A DNA stretch of 64,000 nucleotides from Benzoatithermus sp963720725 (GTDB taxonomy: Bacteria; Pseudomonadota; Alphaproteobacteria; Geminicoccales; Geminicoccaceae). The notes under the pieces were generated by a model. That model searched no databases. It was not told where the DNA came from and saw nothing but the letters and a program-made list of their open reading frames with translations. Within the stretch, counting starts at the first letter, position 1. Each line of letters begins with the position of its first letter. The DNA is taken from the NCBI GenBank assembly GCA_963720725.1, contig CAVRGN010000011.1:345564-409563 (forward strand). The letters run 5' to 3'. This document shows, one piece after another, positions 18,459-27,363 of the stretch. A program made the translations under genes and the position numbers.

Positions 18459-19135
18459 AGTCTGGAGAGTTCGCTCCAGTGGACGAGCTCGACCCGGTTG
18501 GTTGCGGCGAGCTCGATGCAGCTGGCGGTGAAGCGCTGGTTGGAGACCACCAGCGCCCGGTCGGTCTGCTGGTGCGCCCGCGCCGCCACCACCTCCTGCA
18601 CGGCGTAGTTGCCGATCGGACGCGCCAGCAGCTTGCACTGCACCGCCAGCCGCTCGCCGTCACGCTCGGCTACCAAGTCGGCTCCCTGGTCACGCGAGGC
18701 GGCGGTCAAGTCCACCCGCCAGCCGGCGCGCTGCAGCTCATGGGCACAGAATTCCTCGAACTCGCGCCCGGTGCGCACCCGCTCGAACCGCGCCTCGGCC
18801 GCCGCGTCCGGCCGATCGGCCGCGACGACGGCGTCCAGCCGCGCATGGTAGCGGTCGCGACCCTCGCGGACCAGCGCGGCGTCGCGTTCCGGCAGGGAGG
18901 GCAGCACCACCCGGTCGATGACGTAGCCGAGCTCCCGCTCCCAGCGGCTGCGGTCGACCACGCCATAGTCGTCGATCCGGACCAGCTGGCGCTGCTTGCG
19001 CCGCAGGACCGGCAGGTAGTCGGCCACCACCCGGTCGAAGCGCGCCTGCGCCCGCTCGCGCGCCCGCTGGCGTGCGGTGCCCCACAGCACCAGGGCCGCC
19101 ACGGCGATGGCAGCGGCGATGAGGGCCTCGTTCAA
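18455..19135 (-). CDS. Membrane-anchored Mrr-like restriction endonuclease domain protein
   Basis: 226 residues: an N-terminal membrane segment (residues 4-19, ALIAAAIAVAALVLWG), a charged helical region (20-125) and a C-terminal Mrr_cat nuclease fold (about 125-226). Catalytic PD-(D/E)xK residues are visible as GADLVAERDGERLAVQCK, preceded by a conserved Glu/Arg helix (GREFEEFCAHELQRAGW). By family these are nucleases; the membrane-anchored form is found in many proteobacteria and its target is not established. No methyltransferase partner is nearby. The start is uncertain: TTG 19135 is chosen since the upstream extension to 19411 does not look coding. Confidence 0.75.
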   Translation of the reverse strand: MNEALIAAAIAVAALVLWGTARQRARERAQARFDRVVADYLPVLRRKQRQLVRIDDYGVVDRSRWERELGYVIDRVVLPSLPERDAALVREGRDRYHARLDAVVAADRPDAAAEARFERVRTGREFEEFCAHELQRAGWRVDLTAASRDQGADLVAERDGERLAVQCKLLARPIGNYAVQEVVAARAHQQTDRALVVSNQRFTASCIELAATNRVELVHWSELSRL

Positions 19136-19611
19136 GCTGCCTAATCCGTTGTACTCCAGATAGTTCGGCAACCTAGCTGAGGTGTCGCCTGAATGCCAGC
19201 GGCCGGTCGCGCACCTCAATCGACCGCGACCAGATGCGGCGCCGAGCGCGACACAAGTGGTCGAGCGTGTCGGGACTGGCACGTCGGCGGGCAACATGCC
19301 AGAAGGCGCCGAGGCGCCGCCCGCCAAGCATCGCCGGGCTCGTTTTGCAAAGACGGCATCGTCGTTGCCGAGTGGGACCGCAGGCTCGCACATGGCACTG
19401 GCTCCGGTCACGATCGACCGGAATCAGGATAGAACCTGTTGGACCTTTTCAGGCGGTCCGCGGCGATCACCAGACTATCCTCGACAAGAATGCACCGGAC
19501 CTCGATGGTGTCGGAGCCGGTGCCCAGGGGAGGCACCACGCGATGGAGTCGGTGGCTCGGCGCGGTCGCGGGGATCTACTTTCCAGGGCCCATGCTGCGG
19601 GATCGAATGGA
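19136..19611. other. Intergenic region between Mrr-like gene and oxidoreductase
   Basis: About 475 bases between two divergent genes. Open frames cross it, but none has a recognisable product or ribosome site. It probably holds promoters in both directions; I see no convincing repeat or operator. Confidence 0.5.
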
Positions 19612-20703
19612 ATGGCGACGCCCGAGCACAGCATGATGGCTGTCGTCACCACCGGGCATGGCGGCTACGAGAAGCTCGACTATCGAGTCGTCGCCATGCC
19701 TGAACCAGGTCCTGGCGAGGTGCTGGTTCGCGTGAGCGCCGCCGGCGTCAACAACACGGACATCAACACGCGCCTCGGCTGGTATGCACCGACGGTGACG
19801 GCAGGGACCAACGCGACCACCGCGGAGGAGGCGTCCACTGGCGCAAACCGCGGCCAGGGCTGGAACAGAAAGACCAGGTTCCCTCTGATCCAGGGTACGG
19901 ATTGCTGCGGCCGGGTTGCCGCGGTCGGGACTGGCACCAGCGCAGAGCTGATCGGCTCCCGGGTCCTGGTTCGGGCCTGCATGCGTGTGCACGGCTTCGG
20001 CTCGAGCGAAACCGTCTGGATGGGATCGGACTTCGACGGCGCCTTCGCCCAGTATGTCAAAGTGCCGGCCGCGGAAGTCTTTGCAGTCGAATGCGACTGG
20101 TCGGACGAGGAGCTGGCCACCCTTCCCTGTGCGTACGCAACCGCCGAAAACATGCTGCATCGGGCCGGTGTCGGTCCCGGGGAACATGTCGTGGTGAGCG
20201 GGGCTTCGGGCGGCGTCGGTTCGGCCGTGGTGCAGCTCGCCAAGCGTCGCGGTGCCGAGGTCACCGGGATCGCAGGAGCCCGCAAGCGAGACGCCGTGCG
20301 CGCCATCGGCGCCGACCGGGTCATCGACCGGGACAGCGATGTGGTCGAGGAGCTAGGCGAGCGCGTCGCGGACATCGTGGTGGACAACGTGGCCGGCCCC
20401 GGATTTCCGGCCATGCTCAGGCTGCTGCGGCCGGGTGGGCGCTACGTGTCGTCGGGGGCCATCGCCGGACCCGTGGTGAGCCTGGACATGCGGGACCTCT
20501 ATCTCAAGGACATTCACCTGATCGGCTGCACCGCCTGGGACGAGCCGGTATTCCCGAATCTGATTTCCTACGTCGAGCGGGGGCAGATCCGACCCTTGCT
20601 GGCCAAGGTCTTCCCCCTGGAGCGGATCGCCGACGCCCAGCGCGAGTTCCTCTTGAAGGAGCATGTCGGGAATTTCGTACTCGTCCCAGCCCCGGATGTC
20701 TGA
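19612..20703 (+). CDS. MDR-family zinc-type/quinone oxidoreductase
   Basis: 363-residue NAD(P)H-dependent oxidoreductase of the medium-chain family. N-terminal GroES-like domain (about 10-165, PGEVLVRVSAAGVNNTDINTR) and Rossmann domain with SGASGGVGSAVVQLAKRRGA (about 198-217). The structural Cys cluster of zinc alcohol dehydrogenases is not seen, so a quinone-oxidoreductase-like enzyme is more likely. An insertion (about residues 60-85) separates the two N-terminal motifs; related proteins share it. Start: ATG 19612 after GAATGGA; further in-frame ATGs at 19633 and 19636 are possible. Confidence 0.82.
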   Translation: MATPEHSMMAVVTTGHGGYEKLDYRVVAMPEPGPGEVLVRVSAAGVNNTDINTRLGWYAPTVTAGTNATTAEEASTGANRGQGWNRKTRFPLIQGTDCCGRVAAVGTGTSAELIGSRVLVRACMRVHGFGSSETVWMGSDFDGAFAQYVKVPAAEVFAVECDWSDEELATLPCAYATAENMLHRAGVGPGEHVVVSGASGGVGSAVVQLAKRRGAEVTGIAGARKRDAVRAIGADRVIDRDSDVVEELGERVADIVVDNVAGPGFPAMLRLLRPGGRYVSSGAIAGPVVSLDMRDLYLKDIHLIGCTAWDEPVFPNLISYVERGQIRPLLAKVFPLERIADAQREFLLKEHVGNFVLVPAPDV

Positions 20704-20713
20704 CAGGAGGCGA

Positions 20714-21370
20714 CTACCCTCGCGGTACGCTACGAAACTGCTGGACGAAGTCGGTGAGCCCCGGCTGGCGGGCCCGGCGCAGGCGCTCGGCCGCCACGAT
20801 GGCGCGGACGGCGGCGACGCTGGCCTCGAAGCTCTTGTTGACCAGGACATAGTCGTATTCGGGCCAGTGGGTGACGTCCGAGGCGACCTGGGTCAGGCGG
20901 TAGCGGACGATCTCTTCCGGGTCCTGGGCACGGCCCCGCAGACGCCGCTCCAGCTCGGGCAGGTCGGGCGGCAGGATGAACACGCCGACCATGTCCTCAG
21001 AGGCGGCGGCCCGCAGCTGCTGGGCGCCCTGCCAGTCGATGTCGAACAGGACGTCGCGCCCGGCGGCCAGCGCCGCTTCGACAGCGGCCTTGGGGGTGCC
21101 GTAGGAATGGCCGTAGACGGTGGCGTGCTCGAGCAGCTCGCCGCCTCCGGCCATTGCGGCGAAGCTGCCTTGCGCGATGAAGTGGTAGTGGACGCCGTCG
21201 GTCTCGCCCGGGCGCTGCGGGCGGGTGGTGACCGAGACCGACAGCTCGAGCTCGGGCTCTAGCTCGAGCACCCGGCGGGAGATCGAGGTCTTGCCGGCGC
21301 CGGAAGGGGAGGACATGACCAGCATCAGGCCGCGGCGCCGCTTCGGGTCGGGCATCACCTCGTCGAGCAT
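20714..21370 (-). CDS. gmk: Guanylate kinase
   Basis: Converts GMP to GDP with ATP in nucleotide synthesis. 218 residues with P-loop SSPSGAGKTS near residues 20-29, the GMP-binding region (TTRPQRPGETDGVHYHFI) and lid segment (RGRAQDPEEIVRYRL). Full family length. The start is taken at ATG 21370 (MLDEVMPDPKRR); ATG 21355 is an equally plausible choice. In many relatives it follows mltG and yicC; here mltG is about 1.4 kb away and yicC is missing. Confidence 0.95.
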   Translation of the reverse strand: MLDEVMPDPKRRRGLMLVMSSPSGAGKTSISRRVLELEPELELSVSVTTRPQRPGETDGVHYHFIAQGSFAAMAGGGELLEHATVYGHSYGTPKAAVEAALAAGRDVLFDIDWQGAQQLRAAASEDMVGVFILPPDLPELERRLRGRAQDPEEIVRYRLTQVASDVTHWPEYDYVLVNKSFEASVAAVRAIVAAERLRRARQPGLTDFVQQFRSVPRG

Positions 21371-21429
21371 CGCCGGCCGTTCTCCGCTGGGGGCGGGCCC
21401 ACATCCGCCCATGGGCAGCTTCTAGCCGC

Positions 21430-22203
21430 ATGGCCGACATGATCCAAGCGCGGGCGGCACCGGAGCATGTCCTGATCACCGGCGCCTCCAGCGGGATCGG
21501 GGCGGCGCTCGCACGGGCTTACGCGTCACCCGGCGTGCGGCTGGCGCTGTTCGGGCGCGACGAGACGCGGGCGCGGGCGGTGGCCGAGGACTGCCGCGCC
21601 AAGGGGGCGCTGGTCGCCTGCATCCTGGTCGACGTCACCGATGCCGAGGCCATGGCCGAGGCGGTGGCCATGGTCGACGACGCTCACCCCGTCGACCTCG
21701 TCATCGCCAATGCCGGGGTGTCGGGCGCGGTGCTGGGCGGGGGTGCAGGCGTGGCGCGGCTGTTTTCGATCAACGTCATGGGCGTGGCGCACACGGTGGA
21801 GCCGCTGATCCCGCGCATGACCGGGCGCGGGCGGGGGCAGATCGCGCTGATGAGCTCGCTGGCCTCGTTCGTGGCGCGACCGGGCACGGAAGGCTACTGC
21901 GCCAGCAAGGCGGCGGTGCGGGTCTGGGGCGAGGGTCTGCGCGCGCGGCTGCGGCCGCAGGGGATCAAGGTGAGCGTGATCTGCCCGGGGTTCGTCGACA
22001 CCCCCCTCACCCGGCTCAACCCGTTCCCGATGCCGCAACTGATGGCGGCCGAGCCGGCGGCGCGGCTGATCCAGGCGGGGCTCGCCAAGAACCGCGCGCG
22101 GATCGCCTTTCCCGCGGCGCTCTATTGGGGTGCGCGGCTGGCCGGGCTGTTCCCGGCAGCCGTGCAGCAACGCCTCACCGGCGGCTGGCCCGGTAAGGAA
22201 TAG
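21430..22203 (+). CDS. Short-chain dehydrogenase/reductase
   Basis: 257-residue classical SDR with TGASSGIG nucleotide motif (residues 17-24), ANAG, a catalytic Ser in SSLASF, and Tyr/Lys in YCASKAA. Arg43 after beta-2 (FGRDET) suggests NADP. Substrate unknown. It stands alone between gmk (divergent) and the secreted Gly-rich protein gene downstream. Confidence 0.88.
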   Translation: MADMIQARAAPEHVLITGASSGIGAALARAYASPGVRLALFGRDETRARAVAEDCRAKGALVACILVDVTDAEAMAEAVAMVDDAHPVDLVIANAGVSGAVLGGGAGVARLFSINVMGVAHTVEPLIPRMTGRGRGQIALMSSLASFVARPGTEGYCASKAAVRVWGEGLRARLRPQGIKVSVICPGFVDTPLTRLNPFPMPQLMAAEPAARLIQAGLAKNRARIAFPAALYWGARLAGLFPAAVQQRLTGGWPGKE

Positions 22204-22262
22204 ACCGGGCCGGAACCTCGCCGTCGGCTCCGCCGTTGCCCGCCGACCAAGCGGAGGGTGCG

Positions 22263-22793
22263 ATGCGTGCGACGGCGACGGCTCTCGTGGGGCTCTGGTG
22301 CGTCCTTCGCTGCGCTGCCTGGGCGGCGGACCAAGCCGAGGCCTGCGTCGCCGAGGTCGGGCGCCTGAGCGAACGCTTCCCCGTGAACGGCGAGGGCGAG
22401 CAGGCGCGGCCGATCGCGGGTGCCGCCGGCGCGCGCAAGGATGCAGCGCTGAGCGACGAGCAGCGGCAGGCGATCGGCAGCGAGATTCGCGCCGCGCGCG
22501 CCGCTGGCGAGCGCGGCGACGGTGCCGGCTGCCTGGGGCATTTGGGCCGGGCCCGTGCAGGGCTGCGTCAGGCCGGGGTCGGTGGGGCACTGCCCGGCAT
22601 GGCGGGGACCGATGCGGCCATGGGTGCGCCGGGCGGCGGCAGCGGCACCAGCTCCGGCACACCGGGCGCTGGTCCGGACGTGCTGACCGGGCCGGGTGGG
22701 TCGACGGGCGCGGGCGGCAGGACTGGCAGCCTCGCCGGCGACGGGACCGGCACAGCGACCGGTGGAACCTCGGGCGGCGGGGGCGGGCTCTAG
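22263..22793 (+). CDS. Secreted Gly/Ser/Thr-rich hypothetical protein
   Basis: 176 residues: a signal peptide (residues 1-21, ATALVGLWCVLRCAAWA), a helical alanine-rich middle (about 25-110, with two Cys) and a low-complexity tail (about 118-176) of Gly, Ser, Thr and Pro. Strong GGAGG site five bases before the ATG. The helical part could bind a partner in the periplasm; the tail looks like a disordered linker. No family recognised. It lies where yicC often occurs in this synteny block. Confidence 0.6.
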   Translation: MRATATALVGLWCVLRCAAWAADQAEACVAEVGRLSERFPVNGEGEQARPIAGAAGARKDAALSDEQRQAIGSEIRAARAAGERGDGAGCLGHLGRARAGLRQAGVGGALPGMAGTDAAMGAPGGGSGTSSGTPGAGPDVLTGPGGSTGAGGRTGSLAGDGTGTATGGTSGGGGGL

Positions 22794-22799
22794 CCGGGC

Positions 22800-23792
22800 T
22801 CAGCCGCCGTTCTGGCGGAGCCTGCGCCATTTGGCGACATTACGGTTGTGCTCGGCCAGGGTAGTGGCGAAGGCGTGGCCGCCGCTACCGTCGGCGACGA
22901 AGTAGAGATAGTCGACCGCGGCGGGCGCCACGGCGGCGGCCAGCGCGGCGCGGCCGGGATTGGCGATCGGGCCGGGGGGCAGGCCCGGGATGCGGTAGGT
23001 GTTGTAGGGGTGGTCGAGCTGCAGGTCGGCACGGGTCAGCTCGCGTCCCAGCGGGCCGCTGCCGCCGGCCAGGGCATAGATCACGGTCGGGTCGGTCTGC
23101 AGCGGCATGTTGCGGCGCAGGCGGTTGACGAAAACCGCGGCGACCAGCGGATACTCGGCTGGGACCGCGGTCTCCTTCTCGATGATCGAGGCCAGGGTCA
23201 GCACCTCCTCGGGCGACCGCAGCGGCAGGTCGGCGGGGCGGCCCTGCCAGGCCTTGGCCAGCTCTTCCGACATGGCGTCGCGCATGCGCTCGATCATGGC
23301 GGCCCGCGGCTCGCCGCGCGGGACGAGCCACGTGTCGGGCAGGAGACTGCCCTCGGGCGGTGCGGGCGGCAGGTCGCCGGCGAGGAAGTCGGCGGCGGCG
23401 AGCAGGGCCATGACCTCGTGGACGGTGAGTCCTTCCGGCACCGCCACGGGATGGAGCACGACCTTGCCGCTGGCCAGGAGCGCCATGATGGCGTCGGGCG
23501 ACATGCCGGGCTGAAGCGCGTACTCGCCGGCCTGGAGGCTGCGATCGCGCCCGGTCAGGCGGGCGAGCAGGGCGAAGGCACGGGGATGGTCGACGGCGCC
23601 GGCGGCGGCCATACGCTCGGCGATCGCGACCACGCCGGTGCCGCGCGGCAGGTCGACGGTGACCGGCTGGGCGAGCGGGCCGGGCGCCTCGAGGTAGGCC
23701 TGCGCCCACCACCAGGCGCCGGCGGCTCCCGCCGCGGCCAAGGCCAGCAGAACGGCGGCGCCGGACAGGACGAGGCGCAGCGGCCTGGACAT
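22800..23792 (-). CDS. mltG: Endolytic murein transglycosylase MltG
   Basis: Inner-membrane lytic transglycosylase that cuts nascent glycan strands and limits chain length. 330 residues: one N-terminal membrane segment (9-31), a LysM-like N-domain, and the YceG catalytic domain with Glu in LASIIEKET and the NRL/PLQTDPTVIYAL and DHPYNTYRIPGLPPGPI signatures. Immediately downstream of fabF on the same strand, as in many proteobacteria. Confidence 0.95.
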   Translation of the reverse strand: MSRPLRLVLSGAAVLLALAAAGAAGAWWWAQAYLEAPGPLAQPVTVDLPRGTGVVAIAERMAAAGAVDHPRAFALLARLTGRDRSLQAGEYALQPGMSPDAIMALLASGKVVLHPVAVPEGLTVHEVMALLAAADFLAGDLPPAPPEGSLLPDTWLVPRGEPRAAMIERMRDAMSEELAKAWQGRPADLPLRSPEEVLTLASIIEKETAVPAEYPLVAAVFVNRLRRNMPLQTDPTVIYALAGGSGPLGRELTRADLQLDHPYNTYRIPGLPPGPIANPGRAALAAAVAPAAVDYLYFVADGSGGHAFATTLAEHNRNVAKWRRLRQNGG

Positions 23793-23805
23793 GGCGGGCA
23801 GGCGG

Positions 23806-25068
23806 TCAGCTGGCGGCGGTGAAGATCACGCTGGCGTTGGTGCCGCCGAAGCCGAACGAGTTGGACAAGGTGGCGCGGACCTCGCGCTCCTTGGCGCGGT
23901 GCGGCACGAGATCGATGTCGCCGCAGCCTTCGGACGGGTTGTCCAGGTTCAGGGTCGGCGGCACGATCTGGTCGCGGAGCGCCAGGATGCAGAAGATCGC
24001 CTCGACCGCACCGGCGGCCCCCAGCAGGTGGCCGACCGCGGACTTGGTCGAGGACATCGACATGGTGGCCACGGCGTTGCCGAACAGGCGCCTGACCGCA
24101 CCCAGCTCGATCTCGTCCCCGAGCGGGGTGCTGGTGCCATGGGCGTTGACATAGTCGATGTCGTCGGCGCGCAGGCCCGAGCGCTTCAGCGCGGCCTGCA
24201 TCGAGCGGAAGCCGCCATTGCCCTCGGGGCTAGGCGCGGTGACGTGATACGCGTCGCCGGACATGCCGTAGCCCTTGACCTCGGCATAGATCTTGGCGCC
24301 GCGGCGCTTGGCGTGCTCGTATTCCTCGAGCATGACGCAGCCGGCGCCCTCGGCCATGACGAACCCGTCGCGGTCCCTGTCCCACGGGCGCGAGGCCTTC
24401 TCGGGGGTGTCGTTGAAGGCCGTCGACAGCGCGCGGGCGGCAGCGAAGCCCGCCATGCCGATCCGCCCCACCGCCGCCTCGCAGCCGCCGGCGACCATGA
24501 CGTCGGCATCGTCGATGGCGATCATCCGCGCCGCGTCGCCGATGGCGTGCGCCCCGGTCGAGCAGGCGGTGACCACCGCGTGGTTGGGACCCTTGAAGCC
24601 GTAGCGGATCGAGACCTGGCCGCTGGCCAGGTTGATCAGCGCCGAGGGGATGAAGAACGGGCTGACCCGGCGCGGGCCGCCCTTCTCCAGGATCAGCGTG
24701 GTCTCGGCGATGCTGTTCAGGCCGCCGATGCCGGATCCGATCAGGACGCCGGTACGGCAGCGCTGCTCCTCGGTCTCGGGGCGCCAGCCGGAATCCTCCA
24801 CCGCCTGCACCGCGGCGGCGATCCCGTAGACGATGAAGTCGTCGTTGCGGCGCAGTTCCTTGGCCTCGACATAGTCGGTCGGCGCGAACTCGCCCGCGCC
24901 GTCGCCGCGCGGCACCATGCCGCCGATCTTCGCCGGCAGGTCCGACACGTCGAAGCTCTCGATCCGGCGAATGCCGGACTCGCCGGCCAGGAGCCGGGCC
25001 CAAGTCGGCTCGACCCCATCGGCCAGCGGTGTCACCATGCCCAATCCGGTGACGACGACACGCCTCAT
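23806..25068 (-). CDS. fabF: 3-oxoacyl-ACP synthase II (KAS II)
   Basis: Condenses malonyl-ACP with growing acyl-ACP in fatty acid elongation, including temperature-sensitive elongation of unsaturated chains. 420 residues; catalytic Cys169 (TACSTGAH), His310 (NAHGTSTPLGD) and His347 (SAVGHLLGAAG) all present. Preceded by acpP and followed by mltG; part of the fabD-fabG-acpP-fabF-mltG run. Confidence 0.97.
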   Translation of the reverse strand: MRRVVVTGLGMVTPLADGVEPTWARLLAGESGIRRIESFDVSDLPAKIGGMVPRGDGAGEFAPTDYVEAKELRRNDDFIVYGIAAAVQAVEDSGWRPETEEQRCRTGVLIGSGIGGLNSIAETTLILEKGGPRRVSPFFIPSALINLASGQVSIRYGFKGPNHAVVTACSTGAHAIGDAARMIAIDDADVMVAGGCEAAVGRIGMAGFAAARALSTAFNDTPEKASRPWDRDRDGFVMAEGAGCVMLEEYEHAKRRGAKIYAEVKGYGMSGDAYHVTAPSPEGNGGFRSMQAALKRSGLRADDIDYVNAHGTSTPLGDEIELGAVRRLFGNAVATMSMSSTKSAVGHLLGAAGAVEAIFCILALRDQIVPPTLNLDNPSEGCGDIDLVPHRAKEREVRATLSNSFGFGGTNASVIFTAAS

Positions 25069-25121
25069 CCTGACGGCCTCTTGCTTGTCGAAACGCTGTT
25101 ACCGGCCGCGCGGGCCGGACC

Positions 25122-25358
25122 TCAAGACTGATGGGTCTTGATGTACTCGATCGCGTCCTTGACGGTCAGGATCTTCTCTGCGGCGTCGTCCGGAATCTCG
25201 CAGCCGAACTCTTCCTCGAACGCCATGACCAGCTCGACCGTGTCGAGACTGTCGGCACCCAGGTCGTCGACGAAGCTCGCCTCCTCGGTCACCTTGCCCT
25301 CGTCCACGCCGAGGTGCTCGACGACGATCTTCTTGACGCGCTCAGGGATGTCACTCAT
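25122..25358 (-). CDS. acpP: Acyl carrier protein
   Basis: Small acidic carrier that holds acyl chains on a phosphopantetheine arm. 78 residues, four-helix pattern, with Ser37 in GADSLDTVEL as the attachment site. Starts MSDIPERVKKIVVEHLGV. Located between fabG and fabF; a strong hairpin in the fabG-acpP gap may set its higher expression. Confidence 0.98.
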   Translation of the reverse strand: MSDIPERVKKIVVEHLGVDEGKVTEEASFVDDLGADSLDTVELVMAFEEEFGCEIPDDAAEKILTVKDAIEYIKTHQS

Positions 25359-25477
25359 CGCTTCTTCTCTCCGCCACCTTGGCTCTGGCTAAAGTCCCGG
25401 GCGCCTTCTCGGGTTGCAGAGGCTCGACGCGCGCGGCGTCGGCGCTTGTACACGAAGGCCCCATACTTGGCTAGGCA

Positions 25478-25500
25478 GGCGGGCCGGTCGCCGGCCCGCC
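25478..25500 (-). terminator. Strong hairpin between fabG and acpP
   Basis: A perfect 10-base inverted repeat with a three-base loop (arms GGCGGGCCGG and its complement), nine bases downstream of the fabG stop and about 120 bases upstream of acpP. No T-run follows, so it may be an attenuator, an RNA-stabilising hairpin or a Rho-assisted terminator. It separates fabDG from acpP-fabF transcripts, a place where acpP is often expressed more strongly. Confidence 0.5.
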
Positions 25501-25509
25501 GATCCAGCG

Positions 25510-26235
25510 TCAAATCATGGCCATCCCGCCATTCACATGGAGGGTCTGGCCGGTCACGTAACCGGCTTCGGCGCTGGCGAGGTAGACCACGCCGGCCGCG
25601 ACGTCCGCACCCTCCCCGAGCCGGCCGGCGGGGATGCGCGCCAGCAGCGCCTCGCGCTGCCGCTCGTCGAGGCCGCGGGTCATCGCGGTGTCGATGAATC
25701 CGGGTGCGACGCAGTTCACGGTCACCCCGCGCGTCGCCACTTCCTGGGCCAGCGCCTTGGACATGCCGATCAGGCCGGCCTTGGCGGCGGCATAGTTGGC
25801 CTGGCCGGCATTGCCCGTCACGCCGACGATCGAGGTGATGTTGACGATGCGGCCCCAGCGCCGCTTGAGCATGCCCTTGAGCGCCGCCCGCGACAGGCGA
25901 AAGGCGGAGCTCAGATTGGTGTCCAGCACCGACTGCCAGTCGGCGTCCTTGAGGCGCAGCACCAGCATGTCGCGGGTGATGCCGGCATTGTTGACCAGGA
26001 TGTCGACCGGGTCCGCGGCCGCCACCAGCGCGTCGGCCGCAGCCGCGTCGGCGACATCGCCCGTGACCACCTCGCAGCGCTCGCCTAGTGCGGTGGCCAA
26101 CTCGTCCAGCGCCTCGCGGCGCCGCCCGGCCAGAACCACATGGCAGCCCTGGACATGCAGCCCACGGGCGATGGCGCCGCCGATGCCTCCCGAGGCGCCG
26201 GTGACCAGCGCCCTGCGGCCGGACAGATCGAACAT
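25510..26235 (-). CDS. fabG: 3-oxoacyl-ACP reductase
   Basis: NADPH-dependent reduction of 3-ketoacyl-ACP in fatty acid synthesis. 241 residues, SDR motifs TGASGGIG (12-19), NNAG (82-85), Ser135, Tyr148 and Lys152. Ends ...YVTGQTLHVNGGMAMI, typical of FabG. Stop of fabD is two bases upstream of this start, so they are one transcript. Confidence 0.97.
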   Translation of the reverse strand: MFDLSGRRALVTGASGGIGGAIARGLHVQGCHVVLAGRRREALDELATALGERCEVVTGDVADAAAADALVAAADPVDILVNNAGITRDMLVLRLKDADWQSVLDTNLSSAFRLSRAALKGMLKRRWGRIVNITSIVGVTGNAGQANYAAAKAGLIGMSKALAQEVATRGVTVNCVAPGFIDTAMTRGLDERQREALLARIPAGRLGEGADVAAGVVYLASAEAGYVTGQTLHVNGGMAMI

Positions 26236-26237
26236 GA

Positions 26238-27197
26238 TCAGACGGCACTCCCGGCCAGCAGGGCGGCAAGCGCCTCGACGTCGCCGGGCTCCTGCACACT
26301 ATGGAGCGCGGCACCGGGCACGCCACGCTTCGCGAGGCCGGTGAGGACCTTCCCGGCCCCGAACTCGATCACGGCCGTCACGCCGAGGCGCGCCATGGTC
26401 GCCATGCTCTCGCGCCAACGCACCCGCGACGTCACCTGCCGGACCAGAAGGTCGCGGATCGCCGCGATGTCCCGGACCGGCTCGGCGGTGACGTTGGCGA
26501 TGACCGGCAGCGAAGGGGCCGTCAGCGGCACCGCGGCCAGCGCTTCGGCCAGCCGCTCGGCGGCCGGCCGCATCAGCGCGCAATGGAAGGGTGCGGACAC
26601 CTGCAGCATCACGCTGCGCCGGGCGCCCCGTTCCTTGGCCAACGCCACCGCGCGTTCAACCGCGGCGGCACTGCCCGAGATCACCTGCTGGCCCTCGCCA
26701 TTGTCGTTGGCGAGTTCGCACACGCCGCCCGCGGCGGCCGCTTCGACGCAGATCGCCTCGACCGTGGCAACGTCGGCACCCAGGATGGCAGCCATGGCAC
26801 CCTCGCCCGCCGCGACCGCGTCCTGCATCGACTGACCGCGCAGACGCAGCAGCCGTGCCGCGTCGCCGATGCTGATCGCACCCGCCGCGGCCAGCGCCGA
26901 ATGCTCGCCCAGACTGTGCCCGGCAACGTAGCCCACCAGCCGCGGCAGACCGGATCCGAGGCGCTCCTCGAGCGCGCGCACGGCGGCGAGCGAGGTCGCC
27001 ATCAGGGCCGGCTGGGCATTGGCGGTGAGCGTGAGACGTTCGGGCGCGCCCTCGAAGATGAGCGCCGAGAGAGGCTCGCCCAGTGCTTCGTCGACCTCGT
27101 CGAACACGGCGCGCGCAGCAGGGCTGGCCTCGTAAAGCGCCCGACCCATGCCCACGGCCTGGGCACCCTGCCCAGGGAACACGGCTATTCTGGTCAT
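26238..27197 (-). CDS. fabD: Malonyl-CoA-ACP transacylase
   Basis: Loads malonyl units onto ACP. 319 residues; nucleophile Ser95 in GHSLGEHS and conserved QGAQAVGMG near residues 10-18. The ATG at 27197 (MTRIAVFPGQG) gives the family N-terminus; a longer frame to 27248 is not supported. First gene of the fab block; the 115-base gap before it, towards clpP, shows no other gene. Confidence 0.96.
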   Translation of the reverse strand: MTRIAVFPGQGAQAVGMGRALYEASPAARAVFDEVDEALGEPLSALIFEGAPERLTLTANAQPALMATSLAAVRALEERLGSGLPRLVGYVAGHSLGEHSALAAAGAISIGDAARLLRLRGQSMQDAVAAGEGAMAAILGADVATVEAICVEAAAAGGVCELANDNGEGQQVISGSAAAVERAVALAKERGARRSVMLQVSAPFHCALMRPAAERLAEALAAVPLTAPSLPVIANVTAEPVRDIAAIRDLLVRQVTSRVRWRESMATMARLGVTAVIEFGAGKVLTGLAKRGVPGAALHSVQEPGDVEALAALLAGSAV

Positions 27198-27363
27198 CGA
27201 CGGAGCGGCGCCCTCGTTTGCGGTGCGGCCGGTCATAGCGGCCGTCATCCGGCTGTCAAGCGCGCCGGACGGGACCGATGCCGAGTGCGGGTGTCGTTTG
27301 GCCGGACCCCTCCCGATCGACCCCGCGCCGAGGCGTCGGGGTCGAGCCAGTCGAGTCGGCTTC

